A DNA stretch of 64,000 nt from Brachypodius melanocephalos (GCA_013398615.1 VZSR01000520.1:21005801-21069800); one strand, 5' to 3'. Positions 11,350 to 24,270 are shown, numbered from the stretch's first letter. Numbers and translations: made by a program. The notes: generated by a model from the letters alone, not told the origin.

Positions 11350-13542
11350 ATGTTAAAAGTTCAGCATTGTGTAACAGCTGTCAAGATACCCAAGAAAAAG
11401 CCATATGTTTGTGACATGTGCTATAAACAGTTTGAAACTCCATCAAAATTAGCTAGGCACTATCTCATACATACTGGTCAAAAGCCATTTGAATGCCATG
11501 TATGCAATAAAACATTTAGGCAGCTAGTCCACCTGGAGAGGCATCAGTTAACCCATAATCTGCCTTTTAAGTGTATTGTTTGTTATAGAAACTTCAAAAA
11601 TGTAATCACTTTCTTGAAGCATCAGCAGCTTCATAGTGAAAATTATGAGAGTGATACAAAGGAAGCAGAAAACTATGTGAATTCTGACCAAGACAGAGTC
11701 ACTTGTGGCATATTTCATTGTTCTGTGTGCTGGAAAGCCTTTACAACTGAAGAGCGGTGGATGCTGCATCAGTGTCTCAAGTCAGATCATCTACATGGTG
11801 CCAGAAGGAGAAAGAAGAAGACTCACACTTGTGAATCTTGTAACAAGACGTTTCCATCAAAATCCAAGCTAGAAAGACACCTCCTTATTCACACTGGCCA
11901 GAAACCTTTTAAGTGTTCTTCATGTGGCAAATCTTTCAGACAGTCAACACACTTGAAAATTCATCAGCTCACACACACAGAAGAAAGGCCTTTTCAGTGC
12001 TGTTTTTGTCAGAAGGGATTTAAAATACAGAGCAAACTCATGAAGCATAAACAGCTCCATGTCAGAAATAAGACTTTTCCCAATATTGTATGCAAAGCAA
12101 AGACTCTTAAATATCCCAGACCACACAACATGTTGGAAGGAAAATGGGATAGTTTTGAAAATGCTGATACACACATGTCACAGGAGAATGACCCACATGA
12201 TGTGCACTCAATTTATATTGTACCCTTTCAGTGCCCAGCATGTGAGCAGTGTTTTGAAACAGAGCATGTTCTAAACTTGCACAAATGTTATTCAAAAACC
12301 AGCAGAAGTTCAAATAATGGTACAACAGCATGCAGACACACAGTCAAAAGGAAAAATAAGACCCTGATGAAACTGAAGCATTCTGGAGGAAAGGCAACAG
12401 ATTTTTCTCTGACTGACAGAAAGAAAGTTAAATCAGGTCACGTTCGAAGTCCTGCCATGGTTGCAGTTAGAGACCAGCGTTGTGATCAGCGTGTGTTCAC
12501 TAAAGCTTCCAAGGACTGCCCGAGCAGGCGTGACAGGCACAAGTCAGTTTGTAATCGGATGAAAAGAATGTTTGCTGTGCCATTGCCTTGGCAAGAGTAC
12601 CCACAACCTCCCGAGTTGGGCAGTGATTTAAAAGGTGTGCTTCCTGGTGAAAGCGTGCTAAACGTCGATGAGTCACTGGATAATAAAGATGATGCTTTTC
12701 ATGGTTCATCAAATGATAGTTTTTTTGATAATCCAGAAGTACTTCACTGTGCTTTTTCATCTTCTGCTAAAAATATACATAACAGACACAAAGTGTGTAA
12801 ATGTGACAGATGTGAAAAAATTTTTCCATCTTCATCCAAACTTCAAAGACATTATCTTATACACACGGGACAAAAGCCCTTTGGCTGTAATGTTTGTGGG
12901 AAGACATTTAGACAGTCAGCTCACTTAAAAAGACATCAGCTCACCCATACTGAAAAGAGAGCCTGTAAAAGCCCTGTTTGCCAGGTAGAATTTGAAAACC
13001 TGAACAAACTTTTCAATCATCAGGGAGATCACACTGAATTTAAGTCTTCTCAGCCTGTGGGTTATTCAAGTTATTCTCAAACACCTTCACAGCCATCTGG
13101 CTTTCAAGAATTTGAGTTGATTCAGTCAAACCAAGGAGCTGAAATCAAAGTTGAAATCGAGTCAGGGGATTTTGTTCTTGATACCAGCAGTAGAAACCCA
13201 CAGCCGTATTTGTGCAGTAAATTGTTGGAAACAGGGCAAAGCTCTTACAGCTATTGGCATGATGTTTCTGAAGGTACTGAAAAAAGTGAAGCTGTTAACA
13301 AATTATATCAATGCAGTATCTGCTTTAAAACTTTCAAATCTCCTTCTAAGCTTGAAAGACATCACCTAATGCATGCTGGACAGAAGCCATTTGAATGTTT
13401 AGTTTGTGGAAAAAAATTCAGACAAGCTCCACATTTGAAAAGACATCACCTTATTCACTTTCAAGAGAGCTTAAAGCTTAGTTCCACTGAGGAACAAGCA
13501 GGGAATGTATTAGTTTTATCAAAACAAGATAATGTCCTATGA
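11350..13542 (+). CDS. ZNF770: ZNF770, multi-C2H2 zinc-finger protein (complete, single coding exon)
   Basis: A 730-residue protein, probably a nuclear DNA-binding regulator; its targets are not deducible here. Canonical C2H2 fingers occur in pairs joined by TGQKPF linkers at about residues 19-69, 159-209, 483-533 and 653-703. A third finger follows the first two pairs (73-95, 215-237). Degenerate fingers lie near 122-147 (irregular histidine spacing), 293-313 (lacks a normal final histidine) and 538-560. Long, low-conservation linkers separate the modules. No KRAB, SCAN or BTB domain is seen. From memory human ZNF770 is about 691 residues with the same finger order and characteristic stretches such as ETPSKLARHYLIHTGQKPFEC and HSIYIVPFQCP. 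The human protein has a few extra N-terminal residues; here the first in-frame Met corresponds to an internal human Met and is preceded by an in-frame stop. The adjacent downstream AQR supports the assignment by synteny. Confidence 0.95.
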   Translation: MLKVQHCVTAVKIPKKKPYVCDMCYKQFETPSKLARHYLIHTGQKPFECHVCNKTFRQLVHLERHQLTHNLPFKCIVCYRNFKNVITFLKHQQLHSENYESDTKEAENYVNSDQDRVTCGIFHCSVCWKAFTTEERWMLHQCLKSDHLHGARRRKKKTHTCESCNKTFPSKSKLERHLLIHTGQKPFKCSSCGKSFRQSTHLKIHQLTHTEERPFQCCFCQKGFKIQSKLMKHKQLHVRNKTFPNIVCKAKTLKYPRPHNMLEGKWDSFENADTHMSQENDPHDVHSIYIVPFQCPACEQCFETEHVLNLHKCYSKTSRSSNNGTTACRHTVKRKNKTLMKLKHSGGKATDFSLTDRKKVKSGHVRSPAMVAVRDQRCDQRVFTKASKDCPSRRDRHKSVCNRMKRMFAVPLPWQEYPQPPELGSDLKGVLPGESVLNVDESLDNKDDAFHGSSNDSFFDNPEVLHCAFSSSAKNIHNRHKVCKCDRCEKIFPSSSKLQRHYLIHTGQKPFGCNVCGKTFRQSAHLKRHQLTHTEKRACKSPVCQVEFENLNKLFNHQGDHTEFKSSQPVGYSSYSQTPSQPSGFQEFELIQSNQGAEIKVEIESGDFVLDTSSRNPQPYLCSKLLETGQSSYSYWHDVSEGTEKSEAVNKLYQCSICFKTFKSPSKLERHHLMHAGQKPFECLVCGKKFRQAPHLKRHHLIHFQESLKLSSTEEQAGNVLVLSKQDNVL

Positions 13543-15190
13543 AATAATTTTTAAGTTTTTCAGTTGCATAATCATAAATTATATTAGACCAAACAACTGA
13601 AGGGGAGTATATTTTCCTATTACAGAGATGACCTGGTGAAGGTAATTTACTGTCTTCAGAACTGTCTACTTGATATAATTTGTGATACATTCATGTTGAG
13701 ATGTTTGTTAAAAATGCAGCAAACCCCCACACACACTCTTTGCATTCCCTTTGGCTAAATTAATTTATAAATGCACATTCATATTGTATCAATAGTGTTG
13801 CAGCCATCTGCAATGTACCATGAATAAGATAATTTCACTGAACATAAAGTACTATATGGGAAAGTGTAACACTTCTATCAGAAAAGTTAAGACAAAAAGG
13901 TAATTTTGAGAATATAAAAATAAGGTCCTTTTAGTTTCTTCTGGCTCCCCATATGTTCCAAGCAAAGGATTCTTGCCGTATTTATCCCATACTTTTTTAA
14001 AATGGTTATTTTTAGATGAAAGAGAAAAGAGTAGAAAAAGGGGAGAAAGTTCAATGAGAAGAATGTTGATGTGGCATTATAGAATATTCTGTTTCCTATA
14101 GGATACAAAAATATAACTACTTTTTTATTTACACTTAATGTGCTTGGAGAGCTATACATGAGGAATTAGATAATTTCCCTTTTTATATAAAATACAAGGA
14201 GACAATGCTATAATATTAGGATTAATAATCAATTTATGCATTTCACCACTTCATTAACTCCACTCCCTTGTAAATCTCTTGCCTTCTCTAGCATTTTTTG
14301 GCCAATTTATACTTTACTGAACTATTTCACTGTAAGAAAAGAAGACAAGAAATTATCATTAAGGTTACAAATGGGCTTACTGTCTCTTCAGTCTCCTTTC
14401 CTTCTAACATACATAGTGAACCAGTAAAAGAAATGTTCTCTAAGATGTGATAATAACTCAGATGAGCAGTTTTGTCAGGAAGTCATGTTCTCATTACGTT
14501 AAATATAAGAGACTGAAAATTACATTTAGCTGAAATTAAATAGTTCTGATTTTGTATTAATAGAATCTGTAGTTATACTTTCTGGTAAGTAGATGGTTTT
14601 GTCCATTGTGCCAATGCGGCTGGCAAGAAGTGCAAGTGCAGTGGAGCTTCATACATAAAGAACAAGATTGAAGTTTGTTTCTTCTTTTTTTGTCCTCTGA
14701 AAAAACTACCTTTTAGGATGCTTCCTTTGTTATGCAACTTTTGAACAGTTGAATCCTGAAATTCTTATTCCTGTTTCTAAATTAATGGACCTGTAAGATA
14801 CATTACATTGTTTTTAGTATTTAAATAGAACCATATTTATTTAAGTAAAATGGTTTTGTTTTGTTTTGGGTTTTTTTTTTTTGAAATGGCATGAACTTCG
14901 TAGTACTTGGTGAATATGAAGAGTGAAAGGAGTTTTATTTTCATATTATTTTCCATTTTCAGTGAGAATAAAACCAGGAAAAATACTCAGAAACAGTCTG
15001 TAGTTCCGTGCTTTTTGAAGGACAGACAAATTCAGTATATTAATGATGATTATAGTTATATATTGAGATTTTTTTCTCCCTATGTGAATTGTTTCATATT
15101 GAAAGACAAAATGCTGTATAAAATGTTTTGAAAGCATATTGTAGAGCTCTTTTAAAATACTTGTAATAAACTATTTTATTTATATTGTAC
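13543..15190 (+). other. ZNF770: ZNF770 3' UTR (inferred extent)
   Basis: AT-rich sequence after the TGA stop, with no coding potential. The most plausible end is the canonical AATAAA at 15165-15170, followed by a T-rich/TGTGT stretch. An earlier AATAAA lies at 14967-14972 and could give a shorter form. Confidence 0.55.
15165..15170 (+). terminator. ZNF770: Candidate ZNF770 polyadenylation signal
   Basis: AATAAA followed within about 40 bases by a GU-rich element (ctttatgtgtaa). It lies 1.6 kb after the stop codon. Assignment rests on the motif and position only. Confidence 0.5.
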
Positions 15191-15319
15191 TTTCAGAGTG
15201 CTTTATGTGTAAACCAGAGTTTTGAAACTACCTAACATTCATTATGCAGAAAAGACTGCATATCAAAATAACTTTGTATGCTAGAACAGTAGGTATGGTT
15301 TCAGGTATTTTTTGTTACA

Positions 15320-15398
15320 GAAAATATATAAATTCAAGTTTGTTATAGTAAATATATCAATTCAAGTAAATATCAATTCACTATATCAATTCAAGTAA
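15320..15398. repeat. Short AT-rich tandem repeat
   Basis: Three to four imperfect copies of a unit containing 'atatcaattcaagtaaa' just downstream of the ZNF770 polyadenylation site. Probably a slippage product. Confidence 0.75.
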
Positions 15399-16199
15399 AA
15401 TGAAGGGAAAGTAATACAAAAAAAAAATTTTGAGGGATGAATAGACATTTGCGGGAAGTGTTACTGTCTCACAGTAATGGAAAGTAATGAAATCTTTGGG
15501 CTTGGATTTCAGAGCTACGTCTATCTGGCTCTCCATCCCTTCATGAAAAGTTTTGTGTTAGTATAAATTAATGATTTTATGAGGATTATTCCATAAACTA
15601 GCTAGAAGGGAGTTAAATGGTTTCTAAGAGTCAGGAGAGAAAAACCCAAGATGGAAATCCTGTGTCTTTTGCAGTTAGCAGTAAAATTTCTCAAGTGTAT
15701 TTGAGAATTGGAGCTAGAGCAGTTTTCTCTGTATTCACAGGAACTTCTTGTTCATTAGTATGTCAGTCATTTTCCATAATGCTTCAAGGCAAGTTCAAGC
15801 CATCAATATTTTAAGTATCTTTGGTGGCAGAAACATTGCCTGTGGTTTTGTTAGAGTGAACTGATGGCCAATACTAATAATCTGAGTAACGAAGTAGTGG
15901 ATTTTTTGAGACTGCAGAACCAAAGCATATTCTGCAGAGGAAAACACTGGGTCCTCCTGTGTTAACAATGAGCTCCTGCTGAGGAGAACTCCAGCAGCAT
16001 GGGTTTAGCACTGAGGTTGTTCTCTGTAGAGAAGGGTCAAATATTTTAAAACAAGCAGAAAAAAAAGGTAAAAGGGATTTTTTGAAGACAAATTATGCAA
16101 CTGCAGTACTAACTGATCACATCATCCATTTTCTGTCTAGATGTGGCTATGGATACCTTTAAATGTTCATGCTACATTATCATTGCAATGTGTCACAAT

Positions 16200-17280
16200 T
16201 TGGTGTTTTAGGTGGCTCAAAGAATCACCGGCAAAGGTATCATCAAAAGCAGGTTTGAAAGTAAAAGCACAACAAAGTTTGTTGGCAATGTTCACTCTAC
16301 TACTTATTAGATGGTTAAAGCACACAGACAAAAATCAGATTAAAATCTAAAATCAATCAATCTATAACTAAAATCAACCTAAAATGATCTGTGTGGAGGC
16401 TGGTGATGGAAAAAGGCTAAGGATGGGAAAGGATAAGGATAAAAGAAATAAGGGGGACCCTCCAATTGAGTCACAAGGTTCAGAGGGGAGCCCCTTGCCA
16501 AACTTAACCCCAGATTTGACCAACCATTTAGGCCTAAAGTAACAGCACCCAAAAGCATTTAAACAATTTCCCAAAGATTCTCTAGGATTTATATAGCACT
16601 ACAGTAACTCACAGCCCTAATTCACGAATTTAACATACTTCAGAATCCAAGAGAGCCACATTCATAATATGTTTGTTTCAGCATATTCACACTTGCACAC
16701 ACAGAGAACGAAAGGAGTATGTCCAGGGTATATACCTGTGAAAAACTTCCCTCAAGTCCAGTCAAGTTCTCACAAGAGATGCCATTGCATCTTCTCAATA
16801 GACAAAGGGCTGAGCCTGTGGGATATCAGCCCAGGCTCTGGCAGTGGTGTTCAGTGCAGTCCTCAGAGTATAGCAAGCTTGAGAGTTCACCAGCTGAGAG
16901 CCATCCCTCTCCCAGGGCAAGTACTGGTTGAAGCCCACTGTGGTTCAGGAGAGCTCCAAGGGTCTTACTTAGGAGTGCCATTTATAGGTTTGCTAGAGAG
17001 TTGCCTTTAGTCACGGTAACTTGCCATCCTGGATGAAATTTGGCTCAGTAACTTTGAAAGTTTGGTTAAAAAAAAAAAAAAAAATTGTTCCACTTGTGTT
17101 GTTATGCAGGCAAGAAAAATAAATTTCTAATGCTGTTCATTAAAAAACAGGAGCTTGTTAGATAACATAAGTTCCTGGGAAGAGACAGTGTTTCGGATGA
17201 GCTCAAGAGGAGCTGAGCCCCAGTGGTGCTTGTCAAGGCTGAGACCCAAGGAGCAGTTCTGAGATCATAGTGTGGCTCAA
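16200..17280 (-). mobile_element. Suspected old LTR-retroelement relic
   Basis: A roughly 1 kb block whose composition and phrases (for example 'aaaagcacaacaaagtttg', 'cacagccctaattcacgaat', 'agagccacattcata') resemble interspersed endogenous-retrovirus sequence of songbird genomes as I remember it, in antisense orientation. I see no intact terminal TG...CA boundaries, no target-site duplication and no retroviral reading frame. Alternative: unique non-coding sequence. Confidence 0.35.
17068..17084 (+). repeat. Poly-A tract (17 bases)
   Basis: An uninterrupted run of A inside the suspected LTR relic; recorded as a homopolymer. Confidence 0.9.
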
Positions 17281-18367
17281 GGTGTGTGTGTGGGTGGCAA
17301 CTGTACCCCCACGCAAGGTTTGCAGAAAGTCAAAACATATATACGTAAGTATTCCTATATATGTCTACCAAAACATTCAAAAGAGGAAAAAAGCAGTCAT
17401 AAACCACAGAAAAACTGTTTAATCACTGAAACTGCTTTTCATTGTTTCCTGGGTTTCTCATTTGGCTGTGGTCTGCTCTCACCCACCCAGATCCAACAAG
17501 AAAATTGGGAGATAGACACGAAAGAAACTTAATTGAAGTTAATGACACCTTAGACTTCAAACCAAGATGCTGGATCTAATGTTTAGTTTTCCTGGCTGCC
17601 TCCTAGTATGAATGTAAAACTCAGTCATAATCTCTCAGTAGTAGCTCATTTGAGTAACACTTACCTAAGTACAGTTGGATGACTCTTAAATCAATAAAGA
17701 CAATGGATTCAGTCCATCTAATGGCCCCTTGTAATGATGTTGAAAATGCCCAGACGTCCTAAATAGCTGAAGTGGTAATGGTTCTTATTCCTAGCACAAG
17801 GTTTTGTGGATTTTTAAAGTGTAAGTTTTAATTTAATAGCCTGGTTTTATGGTCTGATGGCTGTGGATGAGATGTGTCTGAGAGGCAGTTATCATAAGGA
17901 AAATTGAAATTACAGAAGTGACTTTTCTATGCTCTCCTATAATGTTCTTTCTCCAGGTTAAGCAAATAAGTTGTATTTCCTTATATGATGACTAGTTCTG
18001 TCAAGCAGCTTTTAAACAGCTTTTTTTTAGCAGCTGTTCACTTCACACAAGTGAAGGAGAAATCAGTCTTACGACAACAAAATCACTCACAAATGAACAG
18101 ACACCTCCTCGTTCAGAAACTATTGTTCTAACATGAAAGTGTCATTATATCTGTGCTGAGTTATCATGGGTCTCTGAATGCTGTTTTACTTCTGTTCTCT
18201 GCTATTCCAGTTCCTGACTGCTCCCAGGATATCCTTATATGTGGCTTGACTGTCACACACTTGACATGATTTGGATATATGGCTGAAATTTTTCCTCTTC
18301 ACTGGAATCCTTCCAGTGTCCGTGGTGCCAGTGTGTATGGCTGTGTTAAACCCCATCTGTGAGTTCT

Positions 18368-18401
18368 AGTCCAAGAGTCCGAGAGTCCAAGAGTCCAAGA
18401 G
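18368..18401. repeat. 8-bp tandem repeat, about 4 copies
   Basis: AGTCCAAG repeated about 4.25 times, with one copy changed to AGTCCGAG. A simple minisatellite-like slippage product in intergenic DNA. Confidence 0.9.
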
Positions 18402-21400
18402 GCTGTTGCATGTGTGCTCCCTGCCATGGTGTGTAAAATAGTGCCTGAGGATGCCAGTGCAGGAGGATGTGAGGAGCTGACTGGTGATGATGTAGAGTGG
18501 TCTGTCATTCTCTACTCAAAGTCATCTGGGTGTGTAGGGTAGTAGGAGCACATGGATATGGTCCAGCTTTGTCTGTGGCACTGGAACGTGCCTTGCTGAC
18601 AGAGTGAAGGAGGGGAAACATAATGCCATTGCCACTGCTGTTTAAAAAAGTAAAAGACTGTTCCTAAACTAAAGAACCCAGCTATGCATTGTGTCTCCCC
18701 TTTGTACTCTTAATGCAGGTGCACTCAAATCTATTGACATAAAGGAAAACACTTTCTGGATGCTCGTGGCATTATTTTATCTCTGCATTTTTTCAGAGTA
18801 TTCATTTTAATCCCTAGTATATGTTTGCAAAAGTAGCTTGCTAAGCCATAGAAAATCAGATTATTTCCTCAATTTCTAGTTTGTTTCTAAGATGATCCTG
18901 AAAACACAGCAGAGCAGAGAGATTCCTGTTAGTGACAATACAGGCCTACTAAATGAAGTAGAAATCTGCTAAGCTATCTAGACACCCCAGGTGTAGCAGC
19001 CAATTTGAGGATAATTTTTAAGATCAAAACAGGTTAAGATTTTTTTTCATGACCCTGAGAGCAACCTTGGATCAATATCTTGGCAACCTTTTTTGCTGTA
19101 GTGTACTATATTTTGTATTTTATACTCTGGGTCTTAAAAATAGCAGGTACTTGAGTGGTGAGAATAGCTGCACAGGAATCCCCTCAGGTGTTGAATAAAG
19201 TGTCTGATGCTAATGCAATTAGCAGAGGAAAAATGTCTATTTGCTAATAAGCTAAAATGATTTGTTGAGTAATATTGTCATTTTAATTACAGTAGAAGGG
19301 TTTTTTCAATAAAAGGAATTATTAAAAGTCAAAACAGTTTTTTGGTATTACACAGGTGTGAATTTGCTCTTTTCAGTAGGTATTCTGTTTTATTGCCATT
19401 TCATACTCCTTTAAAATCCTGAAATGCTAATGGAAATGTCTACAAAAAACCTAGAAAATTCAGAGAAAAGCAAGCATGAAAGCTTTAGGAAACTAAAGTT
19501 AGCTCTCAGCATCATAGAATTGCTGTCTCGATTGAGTTTTATGCTGCATATTAGATATGTTACAGTTTTGTCTACAATGTGTATTTTTCCTTTATTGTGA
19601 GAAAAAAGATACCATCAAGAATGTACTTTCACAATGATGCTGCAAATAGACTCAAATTTCTATAGCCCTTCTCATGCTACCACTAGCAGAAAGGAAATTA
19701 TTTGCCTTAAAGCCTCATTTCAGTGATGAAATTTCTCCATCAAACAGATTTATTACATATTAATTTTTTCCACATAGAAACTTTATCATATGAAAGCCTC
19801 TCACTGGATTTTAGCAAATATTGCTAGAGCTTTTCTGACCATTGACCTCAGCTTCTTACCACTGTTCTCCCTCAGCTAGCAGGAACCTATCTAGAAGTCT
19901 CTGAAGAAAATTAGAATAGTCCAGAGTCTGCTCTAACTTGAGCTGTTACCCAAATGTGAGCCCAGCAACAGAAAGCTAAGAATGACATAAAGTCTCCTCT
20001 TTCACCATCTCCTTCACTAGAGGCACTGCTTGCTATTCTGGGATATAAAAGCATCTGGGTTGCTGAATTAACCATATTTTCCTCTACTCATGAGCTCAGA
20101 ATATCCATTGAAGTTACTGTAAGTTTTGCACAAAAATCAAGGGCAGTACATTGGCCAGAATGTGTGCTAAATAAATATTTATACACAAATCAGAATGCTA
20201 CTGATGGCTTCTTTACACTTTAAAATTCTAAATATTTTAAGAAGCATCTGTTACTAAACTGAGGCATCATTTTTGAAAGTACCCATATTTACTGAGTGGA
20301 AGTACACATATTTAATGAGATGAACACAGTGACAAAAGTCTTGGACTAGAAGAATGCACATAAATAAAATAGTAAAACCAACGTGACATGATTGAAATAA
20401 AGCTATAATGAACAGACTGAACATTTAGTTTATATGAATATTAACTGCTATGAAGGATGAGCAATAACCAAAGCAATAACCCCCCGTCATTGTGCCTAAG
20501 CTTTTTACATGTTAAAGGATTCCTCTAATCTTTTTTGAGAAGACATTTCTTCTATAATTTCAACAGTTAAGCAACATAGAGATATCAGATCTTCTTTGCT
20601 TAATGTACATATTATTCTATTTATATGCCATTCATCCCCTCATCCGTTTCCAAAACTTATTTCACATAACTTAGTAAGAAATATTTCAAAATATTGCATA
20701 TTCATAGTCACTTTCCTCCTTTGGTTAGAAGAAAAGCTATATGTGCAAGTTGGTATATATACATGATGCATGATGACACTTGAAATTCTCATATGTGGAG
20801 ATTTCAGTTTCAGAGCTTTTCAGAGGGATGCCTCTTGAAAAATCTCTTGTGTATGTGCAAAAGTCAATAAGCTAAGATAAAAGCTGATTTCAAAGTGATG
20901 CATTCTCCTAAGCTTTGCAGATTGGCTTCACAGAAAGGCTACCCAATATATGGCTTAGTGTCACTCAGGCTGAGATTCATCTGCTTTAAATTAAGGTGTG
21001 CAGCATGCAGTTAGGTACCTTCCCAAAGCTAAGTGTACACATGTAGTATAATACAATGATACTAGCCCAGACAACACATTCCCCTACAGCGGTGAGATGC
21101 GTCCCAGATACTTCAACACCCATCCTGAGAAGCACAGTTCTTTTAAAAACCACCTGGACCACCTCAATATTTGTAAGTTGTGCAGAGAGAAAGCACAATT
21201 CAGCCATCAAAGCTTAGCTGGGTTCAATTTTCTGCACACAGAACGTGGCTGTCAGAACACGCACGGCTCACTTTCGAAAACGGAATGTAAACTTCCCTTG
21301 GCCTCTGAGTTATGGAACACAGGGGCCAAGAAACACTAAGGATATTCAGTATATGCAGAAAGGAGAAAAAACTACTGTTGAAAGGAGAAGTAGAGCCACA

Positions 21401-24190
21401 GCCAGTGATTTGGGACAGAAGCAGTGTCTCCATCTCTCAGGCCCCAGTGTCTCTATGAAGAAGCAATTGAGGCCAAAGACTCAACAGCCTTGGTCATGTT
21501 CTGGAACTTTATGCCTAGCTTGAAACTGTACAGATGGACCAGCAGCAAAACTGGATCCAAATCCTGGATGGCAGAGCATGGGGCAGTGCAACAATGCTGT
21601 CTGTCAGTGAGCTGTTTTGCTGCTTTATGAGAATGGTGTTATGTATGCCCTTAGCCAAGAGAGAACAGAATCTTCACCCTGGAAAGAAGGTTTTGATATC
21701 TCCAATTGCATCATGTCAGGGGAATGTTTGTTCTGCTCCCCTGGACACCTGGACAGGTGACAGCAGAGTTGTGATAGTAGCCACCCCATCATTCCAGATC
21801 AAAGAGCCAGGAATAGTCTCTGCTGCTGTGCTGCAGTGACCATGTTGAGGCATATGGGGAATCATCTGTCCCAGGAGAATGCTTCCTTGGAGGAGAACAA
21901 ATCCACCAGACAAGATGCCTGTTCATAATTTTTTTAAAATATTGATGACTTGAATGGCTAAGATACTGCCATTTTGCACACTAAGTGCAGTGCTGTTATT
22001 TTTTACCTGCTTTGGAACAAAACTTTCCCACCAGAGTATACAAAGGTGCAAGATGGCATCCATACAGAGTCTGCATCTTAGTGCAGAGTTTATTTATGTC
22101 TAAGAAGCTGAAGTCTAAATCCCTGTGTGCTAGACAGTCAAAAGTGCGACAGTGTTTATATTAGAAGCATGGCCCTGCTGAATCTGCCAAATTCACTGGT
22201 CATGTCTCACTAATGACCTTAAAAGAGTAACAAACAAAATCACTGTTTGAAATCTTAATCTATGAATTGTCTGGGGTTTTCATTACTAGGAATTAATATT
22301 TTCTGTGACTCTAAGTAGAACCTCAAATAATCTAAAAGGTAGAAAATAGAGAACATAGACTCAACCCCCGCTGATTTACCACTAGGTACTTCCTGTTCTG
22401 GTGGAACTGTGCTCAGGAGAGTATAACTGAAATAAAAGCACTGGCCAGCTTACTGATCACCTTGGCTTACATGGTTTACAAAGCAAAGGAGAAAGCATAT
22501 TTTTCCTTGTTACAATAATATAGAAGGGGAAGCATCCAAAACAAGAGGAGCTAATTAAGCAAGAAAGCAACCTGGAATATAAATTGACCAGGACCGTATG
22601 CAGCCTAGAAATGATTAATAGTCTTGAAAACTGCATCTACTCAAATATGTGACTTTTAAATAATACATATCTTCATGAATGAATTAACAGGTTTTTGAAA
22701 GGAGTATTTGATTTTCTTGACATGTTAAGCCAATGAATACAGAGAGATGGAGAACTTCACAGAAGACTGCCGGGGTAAGGGGGTACAGGGGTTTATTTCT
22801 CCTCAATTACAAAGGAGTTTGGAGTGGAAAGTGTCAGATGTGCCTCCACTCCGGGGGAAACTGAGCACAGGAATTCAGTCTCAATAGACAGTTGTGAGCT
22901 AGGGTGAGATTCACAGATGGGGACAAAGGTACAACACTGGGTGTCATTATGCTTGGTCTCACCACAATTCTTTAAAGGTTTCCCTACTCTTCAGGATAAA
23001 AGCAAAGTATTTTTCCAAAGCACTAATTTATACTTTTGCTACTCATTTGTAGTCTTATTGTCTCAGCTCTCTCTAAATAAACAACACCCTGTATAGAGAA
23101 AAATTTAATATATAATTTATAGGAAGGGGATCTTTGTCACTTTATTTGACATTTTCACTGAGGGATGTAATCATACTGCTTAACCTTAGGCATCTAATAT
23201 TAGTTCCTGATATTCTGAAGAGAACGAGAACGAGAGCACATAGATTAGTTTTGATTTGCCCATTGGAAGGACCTCTGTTGCCACATTGACTGTAGTGAGA
23301 CTGAAGACAACTGACCTCCTCACTGGGACACCCCAATGCCAAAAGTTAGGTAAATGTGGATTCCTCACTGAGGTTTTATAGCTTTGATAACATGGAAATT
23401 TGTGGGTTTTGACACAGGCCTGATGATCCATCATAACCAGAAGATTTAGGTTAGCATTGCAAGGCTATTCGAGAAAATTCACAATTTTTTTACAAAATTT
23501 ATGAGGTCCAAAATGCATTTGCCTCTCCTAATTGTCCCATCTTTACACAAATCAAACTTTTGGCTTCCATCTGAAAGCCAGTTCAGAAACTTTCCTATTT
23601 TCAGCCTGTATTTATAGGTAATGAACTTACATTCCTTTGTCTTTTTTTATCACTGTTTTGTAGCTTCAATTTCAATCCTTGTTATTTACAAAATTTGCTG
23701 CTGGTACTTTTGTAACTTTTAAATTTTACTAATTTTCATCTTTCTGGATCTTCTAAAGTAAAGGCATGCAGTAGGCATATTTATTGGAATGCAGCCATTG
23801 TCTGATCCTATTCAAGATACTGTCATTACTTTTCCCATTGCCATTGTACATTCTAATTCAACTTCAAAAAGAATATTTAGTTTAACCTCTGCTTGAAGAA
23901 ATGAAATGGAGCTCACCTTGGTATGAAAACAAAGGAGGTCGTATTCAAAGAGACTTCGATAGGACCTGCCTGGAAGTTTAAAAGACTCAAGTGGCAGGTG
24001 ATGGATAATGAGCCCAGAAACAAAGCACAGTAACTTCCCCGGGGAGTCTGTTAATTACCTCCTTAATTAATCTGTTTACCAAATAGAATAAGTTAATTGC
24101 AAACCATTCTAAAGCATTACCAAACTGTTGACTTCCTTGAGCATGCAATTTTCCTCTCGTACCTTCTGCCTTTCCTCTACGTATTTCACG

Positions 24191-24270
24191 AGATGAACGG
24201 AGTATTCTTAGTTGGAAGGGGCCCCATAAGGATCATCCTGTCCAACTCTTAAGTAAATGGCCTTAATTAC
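24191..24270 (-). mobile_element. Short CR1 3'-end fragment (antisense)
   Basis: The phrase 'ttagttggaaggggcccc', then 'aaggatcatcctgtccaac', is the antisense CR1 3' UTR block seen throughout avian genomes. Only about 70-80 bp remain. It lies about 0.2 kb upstream of the AQR CpG island and may mark the edge of sequence tolerated near the promoter. Confidence 0.75.

Larger units (their letters stand above)
15191..24190. other. Intergenic region between ZNF770 and AQR
   Basis: No recognisable gene on either strand. It contains short tandem repeats at 15.3 and 18.4 kb, a poly-A tract at 17.07 kb, a suspected old LTR-type relic at 16.2-17.3 kb, and a block at about 21.05-21.92 kb that is richer in GC than its flanks and has several overlapping short open frames but no family resemblance. 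A further short repeat-like stretch at about 22.76-22.98 kb (with 'ggggtttatttctcctc' and 'cctccactccgggg') might be another LTR relic, but I could not assign it. The remainder is featureless AT-rich DNA. Confidence 0.6.

Noticed and set aside
11548..12760. Antisense and frame-shifted open frames within ZNF770
   Set aside because: Shadows of the 730-codon C2H2 reading frame.
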